The notes beneath the pieces were generated by a model, which was given only the letters and a program-made list of their open reading frames with translations, ran no database searches and was not told where the DNA came from. This document shows positions 24,078-33,427 of a stretch of 64,000 nt of DNA, piece by piece. Source of the DNA: Variovorax paradoxus_P (GTDB lineage Bacteria; Pseudomonadota; Gammaproteobacteria; Burkholderiales; Burkholderiaceae_C); NCBI RefSeq assembly GCF_050627025.1, contig NZ_CP192472.1; one strand, 5' to 3'. How positions within the stretch are numbered: the first letter of the stretch is position 1; the number at the start of each line of letters is the position of its first letter. The translations under genes and the position numbers were made by a program.

Positions 24078-24941
24078 ATGAAGCAGAACATCCAATTTCT
24101 CCTGATCGATCCGCAGAACGACTTTTGCGACCTTCCGGCCAGCTGGCTTCCGGCTGACGCTGCCACAGGTGCGCAATTGCGGCCGGCGCTGCCGGTGGCG
24201 GGGGCGCATGCCGACATGCTGCGCGTGGCCCGACTCATCCGCGAAGGTTCCCAGGGCATCGGCGGCATCACGATTACCCTGGATTCGCACCACAGGTTCG
24301 ACATTGCGCACCCCACGTTCTGGCAAACGCGCGACGGTGCCGATGTGCCGCCTTTCACGTCCATTACCGCGGCCCAGGTGAATGCCGGCGACTACCGCCC
24401 GCGCGACCCCGCGGCCCTGCCGCGGGCGCTGGCCTATATCGGCGAGCTCGAGCGCCGCGGCCGCTACACGCTGATGGTGTGGCCGGTGCATTGCGAGATC
24501 GGCAGTTGGGGCCACAACGTGCATGCCGCAGTCAAGGCCGCCTACAACACGTGGGAAGACGCACAGCTGCGCGTGGTGGAAAAGGTCAACAAGGGCAGCA
24601 ACCCCTGGACCGAACACTACAGCGCCATCCAGGCCGAAGTGCCGGATGAGGACGACCCCGCCACCCTGCTCAACATGCCGCTGGTAGCGTCGCTCGACCG
24701 CGCCGACCTGATCGTGATTGCAGGCGAAGCCAGCAGCCATTGCGTAAAGGCCACCACCGAGCACATTGCCGCCAACCTGCCTTCGGGCAAGCCCGCCAAG
24801 CTGGTGCTCGTTACCGACTGCATGAGCCCGGTAACCGGCTTCGAGGCGCAGCACCAGGCGTTCCTGCAAGACATGGAAAGCCGCGGTGCCCAGCTTCTTA
24901 CGAGCGCCGAAGTGCTTTCCATACTGACCGCCAATACCTGA
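24078..24941 (+). CDS. pncA: Nicotinamidase-like cysteine hydrolase
   Basis: A 287-residue isochorismatase-fold protein. FLLIDPQNDFCD carries the catalytic Asp, ITLDSHHRFDIAHP the DxHxxxH metal ligands of nicotinamidases, VVEKVNKGSNP the catalytic Lys, and AGEASSHCVKATTEHI the nucleophilic Cys. It should deamidate nicotinamide to nicotinate. It is clearly longer than typical PncA (about 210 residues) because of a longer middle and C-terminal part, so a related amide could be the substrate. A longer frame from 24027 is rejected since it would overlap the operators. pncB follows after 11 bases. Confidence 0.85.
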   Translation: MKQNIQFLLIDPQNDFCDLPASWLPADAATGAQLRPALPVAGAHADMLRVARLIREGSQGIGGITITLDSHHRFDIAHPTFWQTRDGADVPPFTSITAAQVNAGDYRPRDPAALPRALAYIGELERRGRYTLMVWPVHCEIGSWGHNVHAAVKAAYNTWEDAQLRVVEKVNKGSNPWTEHYSAIQAEVPDEDDPATLLNMPLVASLDRADLIVIAGEASSHCVKATTEHIAANLPSGKPAKLVLVTDCMSPVTGFEAQHQAFLQDMESRGAQLLTSAEVLSILTANT

Positions 24942-24952
24942 AGGACCGCACC

Positions 24953-26140
24953 ATGCAACCCATCATCCGCAGCCTGCTGGACACCGACCTGTACAAGTTC
25001 ACCATGTGGCAGGCCATGCTGCACAGCAACCCGCAAACGCAGGCCGAGTACACCTTCGTTTGCCGCAACCAGCCGGCCTATCCGCTGGCCGAATTGCTTT
25101 CCGACGTCAACGAGCAACTCGACCATCTCTGCACGCTGCGCTTTGCGCCCGGCGAACTTGCCTACCTTGGCGGCCTGCGCTACATCAAGAGCGACTTCGT
25201 CGACTTTCTGCGCATCTTCAGCTTCCAGCGCGAATTCATCTCGGCCACGGTCGAGGGCGACGCACTGCACATCCGGGCGGTGGGGCCCCAGGTGCACACC
25301 ATGGCTTTCGAGATCTTCGTGCTTGCCATGGTCAACGAGCTGTACTTCCGCCGTTTCGACGCGGACGCCGCGCTGGCCGAAGGCCGCAAGCGCCTGCAGG
25401 CCAAGATCGAGCTGCTGCGCGGCTTTGCACAAGAGCCGGCGGCCCGGCACCCTTTCGAGTTTTTCGACTTCGGCGTGCGCCGCCGCTTTTCACGCGACTG
25501 GCAGCGGGAGGTCGTCACCACGCTCAAGCGCGAAGTGCCGATGTACTTCAAGGGCACCTCCAACGTGCTGCTGGCGAAGGAACTGGACCTGGTGCCCATC
25601 GGCACCATGGCCCACGAATACCTGCAGACCTACCAGGCGCTGGGCGTGCGGCTTCGCGACTTTCAGAATGCCGCCCTCGAAGGCTGGGTGCAGGAGTACC
25701 GCGGCGACCTGGGTGTGGCGCTGACCGATGTGGTGGGCATGGATGCTTTTCTTGCCGACTTCGACCTGTACTTTGCAAAGCTGTTCGACGGCCTTCGCCA
25801 TGACTCCGGCGACCCGGTCGTCTGGGGCGAAAAGGCGCTGGCGCACTACGCGCGGCTGCGCATCGATGCGCACACCAAGCGGCTGGTGTTCTCCGACGGG
25901 CTCGATCTGCAGACGGCCATCCACCTGTATCGCACCTTTGCCGACCGCACCCAGACTGGCTTCGGCATAGGCACCAACCTTACCAACGACGTAGGCCTTG
26001 TGCCGCTGAACATCGTGATGAAGCTCACCGGCTGCAACGGGCAACCGGTTGCAAAGCTGTCCGACAGCCCCGGCAAGACGCTGTGCGAAGACGAGACCTT
26101 CCTGGCGTACCTGCGCCAGGTCTTTCACATCGAAAGCTGA
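24953..26140 (+). CDS. pncB: Nicotinate phosphoribosyltransferase
   Basis: A 395-residue enzyme that joins nicotinate and PRPP to nicotinate mononucleotide, with ATP use. SLLDTDLYKFTMWQAMLHSN is the family N-terminus, FEFFDFGVRRRFS and FKGTSNVLLAKELDLVPIGT with MAHEYLQ give the catalytic loop and His, and LRHDSGDPVVWGEKAL and GIGTNLTND bind PRPP phosphate. Length matches E. coli PncB (400). AAGGA precedes the ATG. nadE follows after five bases. Confidence 0.96.
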   Translation: MQPIIRSLLDTDLYKFTMWQAMLHSNPQTQAEYTFVCRNQPAYPLAELLSDVNEQLDHLCTLRFAPGELAYLGGLRYIKSDFVDFLRIFSFQREFISATVEGDALHIRAVGPQVHTMAFEIFVLAMVNELYFRRFDADAALAEGRKRLQAKIELLRGFAQEPAARHPFEFFDFGVRRRFSRDWQREVVTTLKREVPMYFKGTSNVLLAKELDLVPIGTMAHEYLQTYQALGVRLRDFQNAALEGWVQEYRGDLGVALTDVVGMDAFLADFDLYFAKLFDGLRHDSGDPVVWGEKALAHYARLRIDAHTKRLVFSDGLDLQTAIHLYRTFADRTQTGFGIGTNLTNDVGLVPLNIVMKLTGCNGQPVAKLSDSPGKTLCEDETFLAYLRQVFHIES

Positions 26141-26145
26141 AAGCC

Positions 26146-27846
26146 ATGCTCCGAATCACCGCTGCGCAACTCAACTACACCATTGGCGACCTTGCGGGCA
26201 ACGCTGCGCGAATGATCGAGGCCGCGCGCAAGGCTGCAGCCGACGAGGCCGACCTGGTCGTGTTTTCCGAAATGTCGCTCACCGCCTACTACCCGGCCGA
26301 CCTGCTGGAGGAAGAAGGCTTCACGGACCGCGTGGAGGCCGCCTTTCAGGAGCTTCTTTCCGCATCGCGCCAGATGCCTGCGCTGCACTGGGCCGTGGGG
26401 TTGCCGGCACGGCGCGAAGGCGCAGGCAAGAAGCTGCGCAACGTGCTGCGCGTGATCCGCGGGGGCGAAGTGCTGCTCGAATACGCCAAGCAGCTGCTGC
26501 CCACCTACAACATCTTCGACGAGCGCCGGCACTTCGAACCGGGGCCCGATGTGGCGCGCGTGCTCCGCATTCGCGATGCACAAGTGGGCCTGTTGATCTG
26601 CGAAGACGGCTGGAACGACGAGGGGCAGGACTACCTCGTGAATCCGTTCGAGCGCATGCGCGATGCGGCGCCCGACCTGGTGGTGTCGATCAACGCAAGC
26701 CCGTCGAACATCGGCAAGCGCGAACAGCGGCACCAGGTTTTCAGCGCGGCCAGTCGCCGCAACGGCTTGCCGATTCTCTACGTCAACCAGGTGGGCGGCC
26801 ACGACCAGCTGGTGTACGACGGGGCGTCGTTCGCCGTCGAACCGGAGGCCGGCGTGGTGTACGAAGCGCGGCGCTTCGCGGAGGACGTGAGCACGCTGTG
26901 CTTCGACCACGGCCGTTTTCTCACGGCGGCCGGCAAGGCCCCGCCCGCGGTGGCACCAGAGGGCTTGCCCGCCCTGGAGTTCTACCGCCAGCAGATCGTG
27001 CTGGGCCTGCGCGACTATGCGCGCCGCTGCGGCTTCAGCCAGGCTGTCGTGGGCTCGTCGGGCGGCATCGATTCGGCGCTGACACTGGCATTGGCAGTCG
27101 AAGCGCTTGGCGCTGATAACGTCGTCGGCATCACCATGCCGTCGAGCTTTTCATCGGAGGGGTCGGTCAGCGACTCCGAAGCCCTCTGCCGCAACCTTGG
27201 CATACCCTTGAAGCACCACGCCATTGCGGGCATCGTGTCGCAGTTCAAGCAAGGTTTTGAATCGTCCCTGGGCAGCGAACTGCGCGGCGTGGCCCTGGAG
27301 AATCTTCAGGCGCGGGTGCGCGGCACCATTCTCATGGAGCACTCCAACAGCTTCGGCCACCTGCTGCTGACCACGGGCAACAAGTCCGAGATCTCGGTCG
27401 GCTATTGCACGCTTTATGGCGACACCAACGGCGGGCTGGGGCTCATAGGCGATCTCTACAAGACCGAAGTGTTCGCACTCTCCCGGCACTTGAACGAAAC
27501 CGCGGGCCGCGAGATCATTCCGCAAGGCATCATCGACAAGGAGCCCTCTGCCGAGCTGGCGCCCGGGCAAAGGGATGTCGACAGCCTGCCGCCCTATCCC
27601 GTGCTCGACCAGATCCTCAAGCTGCTGATCGAAGGCCCTCGGCTCGCGCAGCGCGAGTACCAGGAGGCGCGCGAATTCGTCGGCACGCTGCGGGCGCAAC
27701 CTTCCGGCGAAGCGCTTGTGGAGCGCATTCGCGGCATGGTCGCGCGCAATGAATACAAGCGGCGGCAATCGCCGCCCATCGTCCGGGTACGGGCGCGGGC
27801 CTTCGGCTCCGGACGCCAGATGCCGATTGCAGCCAAACTGTCTTGA
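26146..27846 (+). CDS. nadE: Glutamine-dependent NAD+ synthetase
   Basis: A 566-residue two-domain enzyme. The N-terminal nitrilase-like glutaminase (about residues 1-250) has the triad region: VFSEMSLTAYYPAD (Glu), YAKQLLPTYNIFDERR (Lys) and VGLLICEDGW (Cys). The C-terminal synthetase (about 280-560) has the PP-loop VVGSSGGIDSALTLALAVEA and TTGNKSEISVGYCTLYGD. It amidates nicotinate adenine dinucleotide to NAD+. It sits in the NrtR operon between pncB and nadM, with eight bases to the latter. Confidence 0.96.
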   Translation: MLRITAAQLNYTIGDLAGNAARMIEAARKAAADEADLVVFSEMSLTAYYPADLLEEEGFTDRVEAAFQELLSASRQMPALHWAVGLPARREGAGKKLRNVLRVIRGGEVLLEYAKQLLPTYNIFDERRHFEPGPDVARVLRIRDAQVGLLICEDGWNDEGQDYLVNPFERMRDAAPDLVVSINASPSNIGKREQRHQVFSAASRRNGLPILYVNQVGGHDQLVYDGASFAVEPEAGVVYEARRFAEDVSTLCFDHGRFLTAAGKAPPAVAPEGLPALEFYRQQIVLGLRDYARRCGFSQAVVGSSGGIDSALTLALAVEALGADNVVGITMPSSFSSEGSVSDSEALCRNLGIPLKHHAIAGIVSQFKQGFESSLGSELRGVALENLQARVRGTILMEHSNSFGHLLLTTGNKSEISVGYCTLYGDTNGGLGLIGDLYKTEVFALSRHLNETAGREIIPQGIIDKEPSAELAPGQRDVDSLPPYPVLDQILKLLIEGPRLAQREYQEAREFVGTLRAQPSGEALVERIRGMVARNEYKRRQSPPIVRVRARAFGSGRQMPIAAKLS

Positions 27847-27854
27847 GAACCCCA

Positions 27855-28925
27855 ATGACAAACCAACTACCAGCCACACCCCAGGCCCACGACGTCGCCG
27901 TCTACATCGGGCGATTCCAGATCTTCCACAACGCGCAGCTCGCGCTGCTGCGGCGCGCGCTGGCCGCGGCGCCCGAGTGCGTGGTGGTGTTGGGCTCCTC
28001 TTTCCAGGCCCGCACGCCGCGCAATCCCTTCACGTGGGAAGAGCGCGCGGAAATGATTCGCCTCGCCCTGCCGCAAGCAGACCGCGAGCGGCTGAAGTTC
28101 TTGCCCGTGCGCGACTATTACGACCAGGCACGCTGGGTGGCTGCTGTGAAGCAGGGCGTGGCGCAGATGTACCCCGGCCAACCGTCGGTGGTGCTGGTGG
28201 GCCACCTGAAGGACGCAACCAGCGTTTACCTGCGCGACTTTCCACAATGGACGCTCGACGACACCGGTTTACAGGGCGACATCCATGCCGGCGCCTTGCG
28301 CGATGCGTACTTTGGAGCGGCGGCCGATGGGTCGCTGGAGCCGGCGCTGGCCGCGTTGGTGAGCCAGGCGCCTGCGAGCACGCTGCAGTTTCTGCGCGCC
28401 TGGGCAAGCCTGCCGCATTACGCCGTGCTGGCGCAGGAATGGGAGAGCCTGCGCCAGGACAAGGCCATGTGGGCGGGCACGCCCTACCCTGTCATCTTTG
28501 TGACGGTCGACACGGTGGTCCAGTGCGGCGACCAGGTGCTGCTGATCCGGCGCGGCCGCTCGCCGGGCAAGGGCATGCTTGCGGTGCCGGGCGGCTATCT
28601 CGAGCCGCGAGAAACGGTCTGGCAGTCGGCCCTGCGCGAACTCGACGAGGAAACCGGCTTGCGCCTGCTCGACAGCGACATCCGGGGCGCGTTCAAGGCG
28701 GTGCAGGTGTTCGACAACCCGGACCGCAGCCAGAAGGGCCGCGTCATTACCCACGCGCACTGGTTCGACCTGGGCCCGCGTCGTCCGCCGGGCCTGACGG
28801 CCGGCGACGATGCGTCATCCGCCGAGTGGGTGCCCATTGCAAAACTGGCCAGCCTGGAAGACCAGTTCCACGACGATCACTTTCACATACTCGATTCGTT
28901 CTTTGGGCTGACGCGCGCCAATTGA
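27855..28925 (+). CDS. nadM: NMN adenylyltransferase / Nudix bifunctional protein
   Basis: A 356-residue fusion. Residues 10-185 form a NadM-type nucleotidyltransferase (AVYIGRFQIFHNAQLALLRR at the start; SVVLVGHLKDATSVYLRDFP later), and residues 205-350 a Nudix hydrolase with an intact box (GGYLEPRETVWQSALRELDE and on to ETG). Known homologues make NAD from NMN and cleave ADP-ribose. One oddity: the HxGH nucleotide-binding motif reads HNAQ, so the second His is replaced. It is the last gene of the NrtR operon. NadD, which would make NaAD for NadE, is not in the window. Confidence 0.9.
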   Translation: MTNQLPATPQAHDVAVYIGRFQIFHNAQLALLRRALAAAPECVVVLGSSFQARTPRNPFTWEERAEMIRLALPQADRERLKFLPVRDYYDQARWVAAVKQGVAQMYPGQPSVVLVGHLKDATSVYLRDFPQWTLDDTGLQGDIHAGALRDAYFGAAADGSLEPALAALVSQAPASTLQFLRAWASLPHYAVLAQEWESLRQDKAMWAGTPYPVIFVTVDTVVQCGDQVLLIRRGRSPGKGMLAVPGGYLEPRETVWQSALRELDEETGLRLLDSDIRGAFKAVQVFDNPDRSQKGRVITHAHWFDLGPRRPPGLTAGDDASSAEWVPIAKLASLEDQFHDDHFHILDSFFGLTRAN

Positions 28926-28952
28926 GCAAGGCTTGCGCCGGCAACTGCCGCG

Positions 28953-30119
28953 TCACCAGCCTTGGCCATGCCCGGTGCGGCGGAGTTCCCGTTGCATGCG
29001 CGCCGCGCGGCGATGGCGCTGCTTGCGCCGGCGCGCGAGCAGCGTGGTCGTTACGCTGATTGCAAAAAGGCCGACCGCCTGTTGTATGAGCCTGGCAGTG
29101 GCCTTGCGGGTTCGCGCCTCCAGTTTTCGTTGCGCATCTTCGATCTTTTGGACGGCCTCGATCTCTTCGGTGCCATTGCCATGCGGCCCCGCTGCAACGG
29201 CGTCGGTGCCCAGCGTTGCCTGCTTTGCCGCGGCTTCGGTCGCGGCTTGCGCCTTGGTTGCCGCCACCGAGCCGTGGGCGTTGGCGTAGACCTTGGTGAA
29301 CTCCGCGCCCAGCAAGAATATCTGCGCGGCGTAATACACCCAGGCCAGCAAGACCACCAGCGAGCCAGCCGCTGCAAAAGATTCGCTGACACTGCTTTTT
29401 CCGAGATACAGGCCGATCAGCACCTTGCCTATCTCGAAGAGAACGGCGGTTACCGCCGCACCAATCCACACGTCGGGCCATGCAATGGGCGTGCTCGGCA
29501 TGAACTTGAAGATCATGGCGAACAGCAGCGTAAGAATGCTCAGCGTTACCAGCGCATTGAGCACCTGCAGCAAAACCTCCCACCCCGGAAAGAGCCCGCT
29601 ACTCCAGCTGCCCATTGCCGCCAGCACGGCACTGACGACCAGCGACACCATCAGCAAGAACGCGAGCCCGAGAATGAGGCCGAACGAAAGCACCCGGGCA
29701 CGCAGAATGCCCCACACGCCGCTCGGCTTCGCACGCTCTGGCACATGCCAGATGCGGTCGAGCGCGCTTTGCAGTTCGGCAAACACTGTGGTGGCGCCGA
29801 CGATCAGCACCACCACGCTGATGGTTCCGGCAATCAACCCGCGAGACGGTTCATTGGCGCTCTTGACCAGGGCCTGTACCGCCTCGGCGCCCTCCTGCCC
29901 GATCAATCCCGACAGTTGTGCGGCAATCTGGCCCTGCACGGCCTCGGTGCCGAAGAGTGCGCCCGCCACTGCGATGACGATCACGAGCAACGGCGCCAGC
30001 GAGAACATCGTGTAGTACGAGATCGCCGCGCCCATGCTGGGTGCGAAGTCGTCGACCCAGGCCATGACCGCCTCCTTGCAAAGGCGGAGTAGTTGCGTGA
30101 GCTTGTTCGTGGTGGGCAT
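28953..30119 (-). CDS. YihY/BrkB family inner-membrane protein
   Basis: A 388-residue protein with six membrane helices in its first 280 residues. DDFAPSMGAAISYYTMFSLA is the family N-terminus, ELQSALDRIWHVPE and PDVWIGAAVTAVLFEIGKVL the middle, and AAGSLVVLLAWVYYAAQIFL with LGAEFTKVYAN the last helix. A 100-residue cytosolic tail rich in Ala, Lys and Arg follows, ending in a final hydrophobic stretch and a basic end. The start could be 30119 or 30137; neither has a good ribosome site. The molecular role of the family is not settled. Confidence 0.88.
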   Translation of the reverse strand: MPTTNKLTQLLRLCKEAVMAWVDDFAPSMGAAISYYTMFSLAPLLVIVIAVAGALFGTEAVQGQIAAQLSGLIGQEGAEAVQALVKSANEPSRGLIAGTISVVVLIVGATTVFAELQSALDRIWHVPERAKPSGVWGILRARVLSFGLILGLAFLLMVSLVVSAVLAAMGSWSSGLFPGWEVLLQVLNALVTLSILTLLFAMIFKFMPSTPIAWPDVWIGAAVTAVLFEIGKVLIGLYLGKSSVSESFAAAGSLVVLLAWVYYAAQIFLLGAEFTKVYANAHGSVAATKAQAATEAAAKQATLGTDAVAAGPHGNGTEEIEAVQKIEDAQRKLEARTRKATARLIQQAVGLFAISVTTTLLARRRKQRHRRAARMQRELRRTGHGQGW

Positions 30120-30298
30120 TTGCCGGGCCCCAATCAAAGTCGATGTTGGATGCCAGGCGTGCCGTCGCCCGCCTGCACGCCGAAGGTGGCTCGTTCATCC
30201 AGGCTTTGTTGTAGGTAGACACCGCGTCGCTGTGCTGGCGCAGTCGGATTCAGGAATCCGCTGCGGCGCGCGCTACGGTGCCGCGCGACCCCGCCCCT

Positions 30299-33200
30299 TC
30301 ACCACTTCACGCGAACGCCCACCGATGCGTTGATTGCGCTCTTCACCCGCGCGTCGCCGCCCGAGGCCCAGAGCTTGCCGACTTCGCCGTACACGCTCGT
30401 CCTGCCGCCCAGCGCCAGGGTGAAGCCGCCTGCGAGTTCTGTGCTCGTGCCACCGGTGGGCGATGCGATGTCGGTGCGGGTTGCGCCGTTGGCGAAGCGC
30501 GCGATGTCCGCGCCGCCCGAGCTCCTGTAGACATTGAAGCGCCCGTATGGCTGCAGCGTGCCGAGACCGGTGGCAACCGTGCCCTTCACCCGCACGCCCG
30601 CGCGCACGATCCAGCCGCTGTCTGCGTCCGGCTGAACGATTGCGCCGGGAATGGCCGAGTTGTCCAGGTCGAGTTGCTGGTGCACCAGCTGCAGTTGCGG
30701 CTCGACGCTCCAGCCGCTGGCCCCCAGCGGAAAAGACTGCCCCACTTCGATGGACCCCAGCAAGCTGCGGCCCTTGCCTTCGACGCTCAAGCCCAATGCC
30801 GGCTCCACCGTGTAGCGGTGGCGGCCCGACTGCACCACCGCATCGGCATAGAAGCCGCCGTCGCTGGTGTACGTGCCATAGATGCCGAAGTACTGGCTGC
30901 GCAGGTCGTTGCGGCCCACTTGCTGGTTCTGCAGGCCGCTCGCAAAGCCGCTGACGCGTGCGTCGCCGTCGAGCTGGCCTACGTAGAGCCCGGCGCGCCA
31001 GTTGGCCGTGGCCATCAAGTCGGTGCCGGCCTGGAAGCCGCTCAGGCGGCCCTTGCTCGATGGCGAAACGGTGCCGCTGCCCTGGCGGATGTCGATGTCG
31101 GTAGAAAGCACGCGAGCCCAGGCGCGGCGCTCCGGGCCGGCCGGGCTTGCCTGAGTTGCGTCGGTAACCTTCGCATCGTCGTCGCCTATGCGCTTGTGCA
31201 GGTCGCCGATCATCGCGAGGTTTCCCTGGCGCAACTGGCTCGGCAGCGCCGCGTAGAGCGAGGCCTCTGCGCGGTAGGTGGGCACGATCAAGCCGGGTAC
31301 GGGGCCGGGCGCGGCAGGGTCTTCGCCACTCGGTGCGGCAGAGCCGCCGCCGTCTGTGGGCGTGGTGCCGCCGCCCCCCGGAGGAACGACCGTGGTGGTC
31401 GACCGCAAATACCAGTTCTCCCCCGCCCCCGAGGCATCCCCCGCATGCAGCCGGTACTCGTAGGCCCCCGCATCCACATGCCCGCCGGCCAGGCGGAACG
31501 CATCGCGCGTGGTCTGCGCCGTGGTTGTCGCCCCATTCATCGCCGTCACCACCTCGATGCCGCTGCCCACCGTCAGCGCCCCCAGCCCGCCCAGGTTCGT
31601 CACCTGGATGTTCGTCGTGCCGCTTGCAATCGCCGTGCAGCCGCTCAGGATCAACCGGTCGCTCAGGCTGGCGCTGCCCCCCAGCGCCGTGCCCAGGCGC
31701 AGCGTGCCGCCGTTGCCCACCCACGGCCCCTGCACCGTCAGCGTCGCCCCCGGCACACCGCTCAGCAGCGACACCGTGCCCGCGCTGGCCATGCCCGCGA
31801 TCGTCTGGCTGTGCCCCGCCAGGTCCAGCACCGCCCCGGCCTGCACCGTGAACGCGCTCGCGCTGCTCAAGGTGTTTGCCGCCCCCGCGCGCAAGGTGCC
31901 CGCCGCCACCTGCGTGGCGCCCGTGTACGTGTTCGCCCCGCCCAGGGTCAGCGTGCCCGCCCCCACCTTCACCAGATCGCCCGCGCCCGAGACCGGGCCC
32001 GACCAGCCCAGGGCATGGCCGTTGCTGTCGACGGTGGCCGTGCCCCCCAGCAGCAGCGCATTGCCCGGGTCCAGCCCGTCGGCGCCGGCCACCAGGCGCG
32101 CGCTCGCGCCGCTGCCGATCGACACCGCCCCCAGCAGCGTGCCGCCCGCCTCCAGCAGCAGGCGGTTGCCGCTGCCGCCGGTGAAGGCCACCGCGGGAGC
32201 GCGCGTGAGCCCGTCGCCGCCCAGCCCGCCGGCCAGGGTGCCGCTGTTGTGCAGGTCCAGGTTGGCGCCCGTCACCCCGGCGCCGCCGGCCCCGGCCGGG
32301 CCCGCGGGCCCCCCGTTGCTGCTGGCGCCGCCCGCACCACCGGCCCCGCCGGCGAGGGTGCCGCTGTTCACGATGGTGAGGCCCGCGGCGCCCAGGTTGG
32401 CGGCCAGCCCGGCCCCGCCGTCGCCGCCTGCACCGGGTGCCCCGGTGCCGCCCACCCCGCCGCCGCCGGCCCCACCCGCACCGCCGGCCCCGCCCAGCAC
32501 CTGGCCGGTGTTGACCACCGTCAGCGCGGCGCTGCCCGCCAGCGCCAGGCCCGCGCCACCGACCCCGCCGCCGCCGCCCGCGGCATTGCTGCGCGCTGGC
32601 AGCAACTCGGCGCCGCCTGCGCCGCCGGCCCCGCCCGCGAGGGTGCCGCTGTGGCTCAGCGTGAGCCCCGGGGTGGCCGTGCGCAGCCACAGCCCGGCGC
32701 CGCCCGCGCCGCCGCCGCCGCCCTGCGAGAAGGCGTTGCCGCCCGCACCGCCGGCCCCGCCGGTGAGCACGCCGCTGCTGGCGACATCGGCCACGGGCTC
32801 GAGCAGCGTGGCGCCCGCACCGCCCGCGCCGCCGCCGCCGGCGGCCCAGTAGCCGTTGCCGCCTGTGCCGCCCGCACCGCCGGTGGCCGAGAAGGTGGCT
32901 GCGGTGGTGGCCGGGCCCATGGCGTTGCCGGCATGGCCGCCGCCGCCGCCGCCGCCATAGCCGTTGCCGTTGGCGAAGTCGCCGGTCTGCGATTGGCCGG
33001 CCGCACCGGCGTCGCCCTGCCAGGTGCCGGGGCCCACCAGGGTGGTGGCGGCTCCGGCGGCGCCGCCTGCGCCGGGGGTGGCGCCGGCAAAGCTGCCGAT
33101 GTCGGCGCTGCTGCCTGCGCTGGCGCCGGTTTCGGTGGAGGCGCCGCCGTCGCCGCCGTGGGCGTTGACGGTGGTGTCGTTGAGCCCGCCGCTGCCGCCC

Positions 33201-33427
33201 TGGGTGTCGCTGCCGCCGCTGCCGGCGTGCAGGGAGGTGTCGCTCGTGGGCTGGCCGCCGGTGCCGCCTGCGGCGCCTGCGGGCAGGGCCAGGGCTGCGC
33301 CGAGCAGCAGCACGGACAGGGCGATGGCGTGCAGGGGCAGGTCGGCCCGATCAGGTGTGCCGATCTGCGGATTCCAGAATGTGCGAATAGTCTTGTCCAC
33401 AACCTCTTCCTTAATGCTTAAGTTCAT
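30299..33427 (-). CDS. Glycine-rich PGRS-like autotransporter (type Va)
   Basis: A protein of about 1042 residues (1074 if started at 33523). A long signal region ends in ALSVLLLGAALALPAGAAG. The next 350 residues are extremely Gly/Ala-rich (many GGAGGAGG and GGGGGAGGAG units) with spaced LxVxNSGTLAGGAGG motifs, the passenger pattern of beta-helix proteins. A helical linker precedes a C-terminal beta-barrel of about 280 residues (from RRAWARVLSTDIDIRQG) that ends in the aromatic residue W, as autotransporter barrels do. The motif ANTYTGATQVAAGTLRAGA is an autotransporter-associated repeat. It is exported to the surface; function is unknown. Confidence 0.88.
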   Translation of the reverse strand: MNLSIKEEVVDKTIRTFWNPQIGTPDRADLPLHAIALSVLLLGAALALPAGAAGGTGGQPTSDTSLHAGSGGSDTQGGSGGLNDTTVNAHGGDGGASTETGASAGSSADIGSFAGATPGAGGAAGAATTLVGPGTWQGDAGAAGQSQTGDFANGNGYGGGGGGGHAGNAMGPATTAATFSATGGAGGTGGNGYWAAGGGGAGGAGATLLEPVADVASSGVLTGGAGGAGGNAFSQGGGGGAGGAGLWLRTATPGLTLSHSGTLAGGAGGAGGAELLPARSNAAGGGGGVGGAGLALAGSAALTVVNTGQVLGGAGGAGGAGGGGVGGTGAPGAGGDGGAGLAANLGAAGLTIVNSGTLAGGAGGAGGASSNGGPAGPAGAGGAGVTGANLDLHNSGTLAGGLGGDGLTRAPAVAFTGGSGNRLLLEAGGTLLGAVSIGSGASARLVAGADGLDPGNALLLGGTATVDSNGHALGWSGPVSGAGDLVKVGAGTLTLGGANTYTGATQVAAGTLRAGAANTLSSASAFTVQAGAVLDLAGHSQTIAGMASAGTVSLLSGVPGATLTVQGPWVGNGGTLRLGTALGGSASLSDRLILSGCTAIASGTTNIQVTNLGGLGALTVGSGIEVVTAMNGATTTAQTTRDAFRLAGGHVDAGAYEYRLHAGDASGAGENWYLRSTTTVVPPGGGGTTPTDGGGSAAPSGEDPAAPGPVPGLIVPTYRAEASLYAALPSQLRQGNLAMIGDLHKRIGDDDAKVTDATQASPAGPERRAWARVLSTDIDIRQGSGTVSPSSKGRLSGFQAGTDLMATANWRAGLYVGQLDGDARVSGFASGLQNQQVGRNDLRSQYFGIYGTYTSDGGFYADAVVQSGRHRYTVEPALGLSVEGKGRSLLGSIEVGQSFPLGASGWSVEPQLQLVHQQLDLDNSAIPGAIVQPDADSGWIVRAGVRVKGTVATGLGTLQPYGRFNVYRSSGGADIARFANGATRTDIASPTGGTSTELAGGFTLALGGRTSVYGEVGKLWASGGDARVKSAINASVGVRVKW

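Noticed and set aside
27716..29059. A 447-codon plus-strand frame
   Set aside because: It is out of frame with nadE and nadM, whose motifs are clear.
30278..33421. A 1047-codon open frame on the plus strand
   Set aside because: It is antisense to the glycine-rich autotransporter, is low-complexity and has no recognisable domain.
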